The notes under the pieces were generated by a model, which saw only the letters and a program-made list of their open reading frames with translations, ran no database searches and was not told where the DNA came from. Shown here one piece after another: positions 40,891 to 49,106 of a stretch of 64,000 bases of DNA. Where the stretch lies: assembly GCF_900091495.1 (NCBI RefSeq), contig NZ_LT607413.1, forward strand, positions 1-64,000, read 5' to 3'. The position numbers and the translations under genes are program-made. Source of the DNA: Micromonospora echinospora (GTDB taxonomy: Bacteria; Actinomycetota; Actinomycetes; Mycobacteriales; Micromonosporaceae). Position 1 is the stretch's first letter. Each line of letters starts with the position of its first letter.

Positions 40891-41613
40891 GTGACCCCCA
40901 TCGACCACGAACCGGCTGCCCCGGCACCGTCCCGGGTACGCGCCACCGTCCGCACCTTCCACCCGCGTCGGGGCCGGCTCGGCAGCCGTCACCTCGACGC
41001 GTTGGACCGTCTCCGGCCGGTGTACGGGCTCGCGGTGCCGGACGGGGCCGGCCCCCCGGTCGACCTCGCCGACCTGTTCGGCCGCCGGGCTCCGGTGGTG
41101 CTCGAGATCGGTTCCGGGATGGGCGACGCGACCGCCGCGATGGCCGCCGCCGACCCGGACCGAGACTATCTCGCGGTCGAGGTGCACACCCCGGGAATCG
41201 CCAACCTCCTCGCGTTGGTGGAGCGGCACGGGCTGGGCAACGTCCGGATCGCCGACGGTGACGCGTTGGAGCTGCTCCGGCGGCTGCCGGAGGCGACGCT
41301 TCACGCGGTGCACGTCTTCTTCCCCGACCCCTGGCCGAAGGCACGGCACCACAAGCGCCGGCTGATCCAGCCCGCCCACGTGGCGCTGCTGCGCTCCCGG
41401 CTGGCGCCGGGGGGCACGCTGCACTGCGCCACCGACTGGGCCGAGTACGCCGCCGCGATGCGCGAGACCCTGGACGCCGATCCGGAGCTGGTCGACACCC
41501 GACCGGGTGACACCTCCCGCCCGGCGCACCGGCCGGTCACCAAGTTCGAGCGTCGTGCCCTGCTCGCCGGCCGCCCGGTCACCGACCTGATCTACCACCG
41601 CCGCCCTGACTGA
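40891..41613 (+). CDS. trmB: tRNA (guanine-N7-)-methyltransferase
   Basis: 240 residues from GTG 40891. TrmB blocks: VRTFHPRRGRLGSRHLDALD, VVLEIGSGMGDATAAMAAAD (SAM site), YLAVEVHTPGIANLLALVE, VFFPDPWPKARHHKRRLIQP (the TrmB hallmark PDPWPKxRHxKRR) and KFERRAL. It methylates G46 in the variable loop of tRNAs with S-adenosylmethionine. Full length. A palindromic repeat follows it. Confidence 0.92.
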   Translation: MTPIDHEPAAPAPSRVRATVRTFHPRRGRLGSRHLDALDRLRPVYGLAVPDGAGPPVDLADLFGRRAPVVLEIGSGMGDATAAMAAADPDRDYLAVEVHTPGIANLLALVERHGLGNVRIADGDALELLRRLPEATLHAVHVFFPDPWPKARHHKRRLIQPAHVALLRSRLAPGGTLHCATDWAEYAAAMRETLDADPELVDTRPGDTSRPAHRPVTKFERRALLAGRPVTDLIYHRRPD

Positions 41614-41671
41614 GTGCCCCGGCCGGGCGGGCAGCAGCACTCGCCGAGGCGGGTAGCCGCGCCCCCGCCGA

Positions 41672-41731
41672 GGTGGTAGCAGGGGACCCCTGTTACCTGT
41701 TTCTGCCGTGCAGGGGGCCCCTGCTACCACC
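41672..41731. repeat. palindromic ~60-bp repeat, copy 4
   Basis: GGTGGTAGCAGGGGACCCCT, a middle of ~20 bases and CAGGGGGCCCCTGCTACCAC. The best symmetric copy, between trmB and the helicase start (33 bp before it). Confidence 0.75.
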
Positions 41732-41763
41732 AAGGCCGTTACGGCGGGCAGGATGGAACGGCT

Positions 41764-44271
41764 ATGACGCTCACCGCCGCGCTGCCGGACAGCGCCGACC
41801 CCGATGCCCTGTACGACGCGTTCGCCGGTTGGGCGAAGGAGCGCGGCCTCGACCTCTACCCCCACCAGGAGGAGGCGGTCATCGAGATCGTCTCCGGGGC
41901 CAACGTGATCATGAATACCCCGACCGGCTCGGGCAAGAGCCTGGTCGCGATCGCGGCGCACTTCGCCGCCCTCGCCGACGACCGGACGACCTTCTACACC
42001 GCCCCGATCAAGGCGCTGGTGTCGGAGAAGTTCTTCGCGCTCTGCGAGGTCTTCGGGGCGGACAACGTCGGCATGCTGACCGGTGACGCGAGCGTCAACG
42101 CGGACGCCCCGATCATCTGCTGCACCGCCGAGATCCTGGCCAACCTCGCCCTGCGCGAGGGCACGAAGGCCGACGTCGGCCAGGTGATCATGGACGAGTT
42201 CCACTTCTACGCCGAGCCGGACCGGGGCTGGGCCTGGCAGGTGCCGCTGATCGAGCTGCCCCAGGCGCAGTTCGTGCTGATGTCGGCCACCCTCGGCGAC
42301 ACCACCCGCTTCGTCGACGACCTGACCCGGCGCACCGGGCGACCCACCGCCGTCGTGCGCTCGGCCGAGCGGCCGGTCCCGCTCCTCTTCTCGTACGTGA
42401 CCACGCCGTTGCACGAGACGCTGGAGGAACTGCTCACCACGAAGCAGGCCCCGGTCTACGTGGTGCACTTCACCCAGGCCGCCGCGCTGGAGCGGGCCCA
42501 GGCGCTGATGAGCGTCAACGTCGCCACCCGCGCCGAGAAGGACATGATCGCCCAGGCCATCGGTCGCTTCCGGTTCACCTCCGGGTTCGGCAAGACCCTG
42601 TCGAGGCTGGTCCGGCACGGCATCGGCGTCCACCACGCGGGCCTGCTGCCCAAGTACCGCCGACTGGTGGAGACCCTCGCGCAGGCTGGCCTACTCAAGG
42701 TCATCTGCGGCACCGACACGCTCGGCGTCGGCATCAACGTGCCGATCCGCACCGTGCTCTTCACCGGCCTGAGCAAGTACGACGGCACCCGTACCCGGCT
42801 GCTCAAGGCCCGCGAGTTCCACCAGATCGCCGGCCGGGCCGGGCGGGCCGGGTTCGACACCATCGGCCGGGTGGTGGTGCAGGCCCCCGAGCACGTCATC
42901 GAGAACGAGAAGGCCCTCGCCAAGGCCGGCGACGACCCGAAGAAGCGCCGCAAGGTGGTCAAGAAGAAGCCGCCGGAGGGCTCGATCGGCTGGGGCGAGC
43001 CGACCTTCCAGCGGCTGGTCGACTCCGAGCCGGAGCCGTTGACGTCCAGCTTCCAGGTCAGCCACTCGATGCTGCTCAACGTCATCGGCCGGCCCGGGGA
43101 CGCGTTCGCCGCGATGCGGCACCTGCTCACCGACAACCACGAGGACGCCGCCGCCCAGCGCCGGCACATCCGCCGGGCCATCGCGATCTACCGCGCGCTG
43201 CTCGCCGGGGGCGTGGTCGAGCAGCTCGACGAACCCGACGAGACCGGCCGGCGGGTCCGGCTCACCGTCGACCTCCAGCTCGACTTCGCGCTCAACCAGC
43301 CGCTCTCCCCGCTCGCCCTGGCCACCGTCGAGCTGCTCGACCGGGAGTCTCCGTCGTACGCCCTGGACGTGCTGAGCGTCGTCGAGTCCATCCTGGACGA
43401 CCCGCGTCAGGTGCTCTCCGCGCAGCAGTTCAAGGCGCGCGGCGAGGCGGTCGCCGCGATGAAGGCCGAGGGCATCGAGTACGAGGCCCGCCTCGAACTG
43501 CTCGACGAGGTGACCTGGCCCAAGCCCCTCGCCGAACTGCTGGACGCCGCGTACGAGATGTACCGGCGCGGGCATCCGTGGGTCGCCGACCACCAGCTCT
43601 CCCCGAAGTCCGTCGTCCGGGACATGTACGAGCGGGCGATGACCTTCACCGAGTACGTGCAGTTCTACGGCCTGTCCCGCTCGGAGGGGCTGGTGCTGCG
43701 CTACCTCGCCGACGCGTACAAGACGCTGCGGCAGACCGTCCCCGAGGACGCCAAGACCGAGGAACTGGTCGACCTGATCGAGTGGCTGGGCGAACTGGTC
43801 CGCCAGGTCGACTCCAGCCTGATCGACGAGTGGGAGCGGCTGCGCAACCCGTCGGACGCGGCCGAGGCCGCCGAGGCGCTGGACGACCGGGTGCCGGCGG
43901 TGACCCGCAACGCCCGCGCGTTCCGGGTGCTGGTGCGCAACGCGCTGTTCCGTCGGGTGGAGCTGGCCGCCCTGCGCCGCTGGGACCTGCTCGGCGAACT
44001 CGACGCGGCGGACCGCTGGCACGCCGACGCCTGGGCCGACGCGCTGGAGCCGTACTTCGACACGTACCCGGAGATCGGCACCGGGCCGAACGCCCGTGGG
44101 CCGGCGCTGCTGATGATCGACCAGACGTCGTCGCAGCGGTGGACGGTCCGGCAGATCCTGGACGACCCGGAGGGCGACCACGACTGGGGGATCAGCGCAG
44201 AGATCGACCTGGCCGCCTCGGACGAGGTCGGCGCGGCCGTCGTCCGGGTCACCGACGTCGGCCAGCTCTGA
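41764..44271 (+). CDS. Ski2-like DEAD/DEAH helicase with DUF3516
   Basis: 835 residues from ATG 41764. Helicase core: YPHQEEAVIEIVSG (Q-motif-like), NTPTGSGKSLVAIA (Walker A), TAPIKALVSEKFF, VIMDEFHFYA (Walker B), LMSATLGDTTRF, GIGVHHAGLLPKYRR, CGTDTLGVGINVPIRTV and QIAGRAGRAGFD. From ~residue 430 the DUF3516 region follows (SFQVSHSMLLNVIGRPGDAF, RRGHPWVADHQLSPKSVVRD). This Ski2/Mtr4-related family is common in actinobacteria and probably unwinds RNA; no partner is known. Full length. Confidence 0.85.
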   Translation: MTLTAALPDSADPDALYDAFAGWAKERGLDLYPHQEEAVIEIVSGANVIMNTPTGSGKSLVAIAAHFAALADDRTTFYTAPIKALVSEKFFALCEVFGADNVGMLTGDASVNADAPIICCTAEILANLALREGTKADVGQVIMDEFHFYAEPDRGWAWQVPLIELPQAQFVLMSATLGDTTRFVDDLTRRTGRPTAVVRSAERPVPLLFSYVTTPLHETLEELLTTKQAPVYVVHFTQAAALERAQALMSVNVATRAEKDMIAQAIGRFRFTSGFGKTLSRLVRHGIGVHHAGLLPKYRRLVETLAQAGLLKVICGTDTLGVGINVPIRTVLFTGLSKYDGTRTRLLKAREFHQIAGRAGRAGFDTIGRVVVQAPEHVIENEKALAKAGDDPKKRRKVVKKKPPEGSIGWGEPTFQRLVDSEPEPLTSSFQVSHSMLLNVIGRPGDAFAAMRHLLTDNHEDAAAQRRHIRRAIAIYRALLAGGVVEQLDEPDETGRRVRLTVDLQLDFALNQPLSPLALATVELLDRESPSYALDVLSVVESILDDPRQVLSAQQFKARGEAVAAMKAEGIEYEARLELLDEVTWPKPLAELLDAAYEMYRRGHPWVADHQLSPKSVVRDMYERAMTFTEYVQFYGLSRSEGLVLRYLADAYKTLRQTVPEDAKTEELVDLIEWLGELVRQVDSSLIDEWERLRNPSDAAEAAEALDDRVPAVTRNARAFRVLVRNALFRRVELAALRRWDLLGELDAADRWHADAWADALEPYFDTYPEIGTGPNARGPALLMIDQTSSQRWTVRQILDDPEGDHDWGISAEIDLAASDEVGAAVVRVTDVGQL

Positions 44272-44303
44272 CGGGAGGCGGCCGGTCGCGCGTCACCGAC
44301 CGA

Positions 44304-45209
44304 TCAGGATCGGGACGCCAGTCGACCGGCCGCCGACAGCCGCCGGACCACCGCGTCGTGCGGGACGGCGTGACTGGTGCGGCCCTTCACGCCGGTGGTG
44401 GTCACGGCGGCCAGCAGCGAGTTGAGCAACGCCTCCTCGACCGCGTCCAGGACGGCGGTGAAGACCGGGTCGATGTTCCCGTCGCGGATCGGCGGCTCGG
44501 TCGCTTCCGCCGTGCTGAACGCGATCGCGTAGTCGCCGCTGCCGTGGCTGAAGGACGCCCCGACCCGGCCCATCGCGAAGACCGCCCGCCGGGCCACCCG
44601 ACCGAGCTGCCGGGCGTCCAGAGGCAGGTCGGTGGCCACCACGATCATGCACGAGTTGCCCGGTGGGGTGGCGCGGTCGGCCTTGTAGCCCAGGGCCGTG
44701 GTGCCGGTGCCGGCTCCGACGCACCCCTCGGCCGGGGGCTCGGCGGACGCCCCGGCGAGGGCGGCCAGGACGTGGGCCTCGGTGATCGGGCGGCGACGGA
44801 TGTCCGAGAGGTGCCCGTCGTTGGTCTCGCCGACCAGGGGATTGAACGACACGCCGTCCGGTCGCTGACCCATGAGGTGTCCCAGTAGCGCGTCGGCGAC
44901 CCGGAACACCGACAGCGTGGCGGTCAGGACGATCGGTGACTCCAGCACGCCGAGCTCGTCGACCTGGGTCGAGCCGACGAGCTTGCCGTAGCCGTTGCCG
45001 CAGTGGACGGCGGCCGGCAGGGTCCAGCGCCCGGGGCCGAGTTGGCTCGGCACGACCGCGGTGACGCCGGTACGGACGTCGGCGCCGTCGTCGACGGTGG
45101 TGTGCCCGACCAGGACCCCGGGCACGTCGGTGATCGCGTTGTGCCGCCCGGTGGGCAGCGCCCCCACGAGGATCCCGAGGTCACGGGCGCGCCGGCTCGA
45201 CTCGTCCAT
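44304..45209 (-). CDS. P1-family (DmpA-type) peptidase
   Basis: 301 residues from ATG 45209 (GGAG upstream); a longer frame to 45263 lacks an RBS. P1 landmarks: NAITDVPGVLVGHTTVDDG, GNGYGKLVGSTQVDELGVLE, TGTTALGYKADR, PPGNSCMIVVATDLPLDARQ. P1 proteins are made as precursors that cut themselves before a Ser within a 'GxS' site; GNS here is the probable site, giving alpha and beta chains. The mature enzymes are aminopeptidases or beta-aminopeptidases. The substrate is unknown. It is divergent from the gene at 45370. Confidence 0.8.
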   Translation of the reverse strand: MDESSRRARDLGILVGALPTGRHNAITDVPGVLVGHTTVDDGADVRTGVTAVVPSQLGPGRWTLPAAVHCGNGYGKLVGSTQVDELGVLESPIVLTATLSVFRVADALLGHLMGQRPDGVSFNPLVGETNDGHLSDIRRRPITEAHVLAALAGASAEPPAEGCVGAGTGTTALGYKADRATPPGNSCMIVVATDLPLDARQLGRVARRAVFAMGRVGASFSHGSGDYAIAFSTAEATEPPIRDGNIDPVFTAVLDAVEEALLNSLLAAVTTTGVKGRTSHAVPHDAVVRRLSAAGRLASRS

Positions 45210-45322
45210 GGTGCTCCTGTCGTCGGGGCCGACGTTGTTCCGGGCGGGCGGCCAGTGTGTCACAGCGGCTCCGATCGGACACGTTCCGTGCCCGCCAACC
45301 CTGTTCGATGTCGTACCCGTCG

Positions 45323-45342
45323 ATTAGAATGTATGTACTAAT
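45323..45342. promoter_or_regulatory. inverted repeat at the 45370 promoter
   Basis: ATTAG (45323-45327) and CTAAT (45338-45342) flank a 10-bp AT-rich middle, covering a possible TAGAAT -10 hexamer (45325-45330). It lies 28 bp before the start codon and is a likely operator. Confidence 0.4.
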
Positions 45343-45369
45343 CTCGGCACTGACCTGGGAGGACGCCCC

Positions 45370-46014
45370 GTGTCCGCACCTCTCGCCACCGCCCTTTCGC
45401 CGTACGCCACCCTGCTCGGTTTCACCCGCTACGTCGACCGCACCGGCCCGACCAAGGCGACCTTCGTCGGCGGGCTGCGCAGGCAGCGGGCGAGCCGTTC
45501 CGGCTTCAACCCGCACGGTCAGTTCGTCAAGGCGCTCAAGGCCGACATCGCCTTCCACACCGGGGGCACCCACCTGGCCGGCGTGGCCGACCTGGTCAAG
45601 CCCCGTTGGCGCCCGCTCTACGAGGCCCTCACGCCGGGCGCGACGCGCTGGCTGCACTCCCTCGGCGAGCCGGGGCAGGTCGACCTGGCCCAGACCCGGG
45701 ACGCGCTCGCCATGCTCGGCGACCTCCCCGTGAAGATCAACCCCCACTTCGGCGTGCGGTACGCCGACGGCCGCGCCGAGGTGGTCCGGCTGCACTTCGA
45801 CGAGGCCGCGCCGAGCACGGAGGCCACCCTCGCCACCCTGCACCTGATGCGCCGGCACTCCGACGCCGTGCTCCCGCACGCCGAGCCGGTCCTGGTGGAC
45901 GTCCGCCGGGGCGAGGCGCACCGGATGCCCGAGGGAGTCAAGGCGGAGCAGGTCGAGCAGTGGCTCGCCGGTGAGGCCGCGGCCTTCCGGGCCATCTGGT
46001 CCACCGCCGCCTGA
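45370..46014 (+). CDS. hypothetical protein
   Basis: 214 residues from GTG 45370, RBS GGGAGGA. The sequence is soluble, with no signal peptide or TM segment: FTRYVDRTGPTKATFVGGLR, KALKADIAFHTGGTHLAGVA, VKINPHFGVRYADGRAEVVR, LHFDEAAPSTEATLATLHLM. It has a conserved, well-formed look with a central 'NPHFGVRY...VRLHF' strand pair. I do not recognise the family. An operator-like inverted repeat lies upstream; a strong terminator follows. Confidence 0.6.
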   Translation: MSAPLATALSPYATLLGFTRYVDRTGPTKATFVGGLRRQRASRSGFNPHGQFVKALKADIAFHTGGTHLAGVADLVKPRWRPLYEALTPGATRWLHSLGEPGQVDLAQTRDALAMLGDLPVKINPHFGVRYADGRAEVVRLHFDEAAPSTEATLATLHLMRRHSDAVLPHAEPVLVDVRRGEAHRMPEGVKAEQVEQWLAGEAAAFRAIWSTAA

Positions 46015-46050
46015 CCACACCGGCGACCGCTGCTGCGGCGGGTACGCGGA

Positions 46051-46082
46051 ACGGGCCGGTCCCCTGGTGGGGGCCGGCCCGT
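46051..46082. terminator. bidirectional terminator between convergent genes
   Basis: 14-bp arms (ACGGGCCGGTCCCC and its complement, one mismatch) around a four-base loop, between the 45370 gene and the C39-like gene. Confidence 0.8.
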
Positions 46083-46107
46083 TCGTGGTGTGGTGTCTGG
46101 GTGTGTG

Positions 46108-46770
46108 TCAGGCGGAGTAGCCGCGGGTGGCGATCCAGTCGGCGAGGGTTTCGGTGGTGATCCAGTAGGAGGCCTGGTCGGGGTTGGCGGAGTCGGCGAT
46201 CTTGACGGTGTTGGCGTTGTCGCGGTAGCCGACGACGCTGATGTAGTGACCGCCTTCGAAGGAGTGGGTGGTGCCGTTGGTGTCGGTGGCGGTGCCGGCG
46301 ATGTTGGCGACGACGGCGCGGCCGTTGTCGACGGCGGTGCGGACGTCGTGGCGGAGGGTGTCGGTCTGCTTGTCGTCGGCCTGGGGGGTGGGGATTTCGA
46401 TGGTGCGCCAGTCGTTCTTGCCGGCCTTGGTGTTGAGGGCCTTGGTGATCTGGTGGGCGCTGTCGGTGCCGTTCTCGGTGGTGCCCATCTCCCGGGCGAG
46501 GTCGTCCTGGGAGATGTTCTTGTCGAGGGTGGTCAGGGCGTTACGGGCGGCGGCGGGGCCGCAGTAGAAGAAGTTCGGCTGGGCTTCGTAGCGGACGTTG
46601 AGTTCGCGCTGGTTCTTGCTGGGCTTGTCGTGGCCGCGGTCGGTGGTGACCGTGGTGGTGGGGGTGTGGGTGGTGGGGGCGGCGAAGGCGGTCGCGGGGC
46701 CGGCGAGGGCGCCTGCGGTGAGGGCGGCGCCGGCGGCGGTCAGGGCGGCCTTACGGATCAGCGTGGTCAT
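46108..46770 (-). CDS. secreted C39-like cysteine peptidase-fold protein
   Basis: 220 residues from ATG 46770. A signal peptide (RKAALTAAGAALTAGALAGP) ends near ATAFA. After a Thr/Pro stretch the domain shows FFYCGPAAARNALTTL (Cys, with Q-type upstream residues) and FEGGHYISVVGY (His) followed by KIADSANPD (Asp). This is the order of peptidase_C39_2-type proteins. It is not attached to a transporter, unlike bacteriocin-processing C39 peptidases, so it works alone outside the cell, perhaps on peptides. The codon use contains more G/T-ending codons (gtg, ggt, cgg) than its neighbours. Confidence 0.7.
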   Translation of the reverse strand: MTTLIRKAALTAAGAALTAGALAGPATAFAAPTTHTPTTTVTTDRGHDKPSKNQRELNVRYEAQPNFFYCGPAAARNALTTLDKNISQDDLAREMGTTENGTDSAHQITKALNTKAGKNDWRTIEIPTPQADDKQTDTLRHDVRTAVDNGRAVVANIAGTATDTNGTTHSFEGGHYISVVGYRDNANTVKIADSANPDQASYWITTETLADWIATRGYSA

Positions 46771-47457
46771 GGGGGTGTCCTGCCTTTCCGTTCGTACGGG
46801 GGATGTACGCGGGCGCGGGGGCGCCACACGCGAGAAGAAAGGGGGTCGTGGCGCGGGGGCGCTACGGGGATGGTTCTGGGGGGCGCGGTTCCGGGGCTTG
46901 GCCTACTCGGTGCGCCAGGTTGGTACAACGCCGTCGGGCCGGTCGGCATTCCGGGTGGCGGGGCACCCGGTCGGGGGCTCGGTGCGGCGGGTCCGGAGGC
47001 GAACCATGTACAACGCCCCCACCCCCGGACCGATTCCCGACCGGCACCCGGCGCGAACCGGACACCGAACCCGGCCCCACCATGACGACCCTGAACCCGA
47101 CATACGCCACCAGTGCGGCAATCGGCCACTCCGCGCCCCGGGGTACCGGACAGCCGGCGCTCCCGTCCGCGCGACCAGCCAATCGGGCGTGCGGGTGCGC
47201 GCCCGGGTGGTTCCCGCAGCCACGACCGGCCCACCGGCAGCGACGACGAAGCTTCCGGTTTCAATCATTGAGCTTTCAACAATCTCTCGGTACGGTGGTC
47301 GACGAGGCAGGGCCGCCCCGACCGGCGGTCCATCCAGCTGACGCCGTGCGTGCCAACGCCACCCGGTCCTCTCCGGGCCGGCAGCGACGCGCTGGCCGTC
47401 GCCTCCGCCGGCCCGAGTGGCCGGCGTTCCACCGTCGCCCAACCGAGGAGAAGACCC
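46771..47457. other. 687-bp gap upstream of doxX-like gene
   Basis: No gene is supported, though several long frames exist by composition alone. A sigma-70-like promoter TTGAGC (47268-47273), 17-bp spacer, TACGGT (47291-47296) is probably that of the DoxX gene, giving a leader of about 155 nt. The AT-rich motif TTTCAATCATTGAGCTTTCA at 47259-47278 contains two direct TTTCA repeats. Confidence 0.45.
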
Positions 47458-47901
47458 ATGTCCCTGCCTGCTTCCGTTCGTGACGTCGCGATGCTGCTCG
47501 CCCGGATCGGCGTCGGCGTCGTGTTCTTCGCCCACGGCTGGCAGAAGCTGGTCACCAACGGTGTCGACGGCACCGCCGCCTTCTTCGACCAGTCCGGCGT
47601 ACCGCTGCCGACGCTCGCCGCCTGGTTCGCCACCGCCGTGGAGCTGCTCGGCGGCGCGGCGCTGGTCCTCGGCCTGGCGGTCCCGGTCGCCGGGGTGCTG
47701 CTCGCGCTGAACATGCTCGGCGCCTACGTCTTCGTGCACGCCGGCAACGGCATCTTCGTGGACCAGGGCGGCTACGAACTCGTCCTCGCTCTCGGCGCGG
47801 CGGCGCTGCTACTCGCCGCCGTCGGCGCTGGCCGGTTCAGCCTGGACCACGTGCTGTTCGGCCGTCGCCGCGCCGCCACCCCGGTCGCCGCCGGCGTCTG
47901 A
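47458..47901 (+). CDS. DoxX family membrane protein
   Basis: 147 residues from ATG 47458 (GAGGAG upstream). Four TM helices in the DoxX pattern: VAMLLARIGVGVVFFAHGWQ (the conserved 'l.aR...g..f..hG..Kl' start), LAAWFATAVELLGGAALVLG, VPVAGVLLALNMLGAYVFVH and YELVLALGAAALLLAAVGAG. DoxX proteins lie in the membrane and in mycobacteria link with superoxide detoxification; many have no assigned role. It is monocistronic. Confidence 0.85.
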   Translation: MSLPASVRDVAMLLARIGVGVVFFAHGWQKLVTNGVDGTAAFFDQSGVPLPTLAAWFATAVELLGGAALVLGLAVPVAGVLLALNMLGAYVFVHAGNGIFVDQGGYELVLALGAAALLLAAVGAGRFSLDHVLFGRRRAATPVAAGV

Positions 47902-48022
47902 CCCGACGCCACCGCTCAACCCGCGCCGACCCCACCGCCCGACCTGCGCCGACACTGCCAGCCGTCCGCCGCCCGCCCCGCCGGGTGATGGACGGCTGGC
48001 AGGTGGCGCATAGTCTCGGGCC

Positions 48023-48505
48023 ATGTCCGCGGCACGTAACAGCACAGCCCGACTGATCGCGGCGTCCGTCCTCGTCGGGGTGCTCGCCCTGGGTCTGGTG
48101 GCCCTCGGCTGGTGGCTCCGCGACTGGGAGTTCTCCACCGACCGGGACCGGTACCTCGATCCGTCCTGGTGGGCCGGGGTGATCAGCATCGGCCTCGGCA
48201 ACCTCGCCTTCGGCAAGGTCGGCTTCAAGATCGCGCTGGCCGTCGTCGCGGGCGGCGCGGCCCTGCTCTGGGCGCGCCGCCGACGCGCCGACCATGCCGA
48301 CCCGGTGCACACCACCGACGCAGGGCACACCACCGGCCCGGACCACGCCACCGCCCCGGACCACCCCACCGGCGCGGCGCGCACCACCGGCGCGGGCCCG
48401 GTCGCCGCCCACCCGGCCACGGACGACGGCGACGTCGACCACCCGGCCGGGGACAGCACCACGGACGAGGGTGCCGACGCCGGCCGGTCGGCGCAGCGCC
48501 GGTAG
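48023..48505 (+). CDS. hypothetical membrane protein with His/Thr/Asp-rich tail
   Basis: 160 residues from ATG 48023. Two TM helices (RLIAASVLVGVLALGLVALG and FKIALAVVAGGAALLWARRR) flank a short loop with WEFSTDRDRYLDPSWWAG. The C-terminal half is repetitive (HTTDAGHTTGPDHATAPDHP), His- and Asp-rich, which might bind metal ions. I know no family. The repeat makes length changes likely among relatives. Confidence 0.6.
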   Translation: MSAARNSTARLIAASVLVGVLALGLVALGWWLRDWEFSTDRDRYLDPSWWAGVISIGLGNLAFGKVGFKIALAVVAGGAALLWARRRRADHADPVHTTDAGHTTGPDHATAPDHPTGAARTTGAGPVAAHPATDDGDVDHPAGDSTTDEGADAGRSAQRR

Positions 48506-48554
48506 GAGACCGGCTGGGTTCCCGGAGCTGTCGTGGGGAGTCAGGCCACCCCGG

Positions 48555-48944
48555 TCAGCGTTGCGGCGTCGCGCTGGGCGTCGGCAGGTCGGCCAGGGGC
48601 AGCACGTGGGGTTCGTCCATCGGGCCGACGATCACCCGGATGGCCGGGAAGTGGTCGAGGAGCAGCCGCCGGCACCGGTGGCAGGGCGTCAGGATCTCCC
48701 GCCCCCGATCCCCCACCGCGACGATCGTCTCCAGCTCACCGGCGGCCTGCGTGGCGGCCGTGCCGATGGTCACCACCTCGGCGCAGGTGTCGCCCTCGGC
48801 GTGGTGGACGTTGACCCCGGTGAGGACCCGGCCCTCCGGGGTCCGGGCGGCGGCGGCCACGGTGTGCCGGGCGCCACGGCAGCGTAGCCGGGCGACCGCA
48901 CCGGCGGCCTGCACCAACGCCCGGTCGGTGTCGCGCATCGTCAT
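48555..48944 (-). CDS. cytidine deaminase-like protein
   Basis: 129 residues from ATG 48944 (ATGACGATGCGC). Zinc deaminase signature: GDTCAEVVTIGTAA (C-A-E, in place of H-A-E, as in the cytidine/blasticidin S deaminase branch) and LTPCHRCRRLLLDH (PCxxC). The rest is GVNVHHAEG, GELETIVAVGDRG and IVGPMDEPHVLPLADLP. It deaminates cytidine-type nucleosides or, less likely, a nucleoside antibiotic. It is convergent with the 48023 gene and divergent from hrpA. Confidence 0.8.
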   Translation of the reverse strand: MTMRDTDRALVQAAGAVARLRCRGARHTVAAAARTPEGRVLTGVNVHHAEGDTCAEVVTIGTAATQAAGELETIVAVGDRGREILTPCHRCRRLLLDHFPAIRVIVGPMDEPHVLPLADLPTPSATPQR

Positions 48945-49106
48945 CGCATCCCCCGCGCTCGATCGGCGACCAACTGTAGACCCTCGGCGTCGCCGAGGGT
49001 GACCCTCCCCGCACCGACCGGCCGGCCCGTCCGGTGGACGGCGGAGGTGGGGCCGACGGTAACCCGGGAGCGGTCCGGCGACGGGCTGCCTATCCTTGGC
49101 GACGAC

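Noticed and set aside
46803..47483. Long plus-strand frames in the gap before doxX
   Set aside because: Their composition is that of random GC-rich DNA, none has an RBS, and a promoter-like sequence lies inside them.
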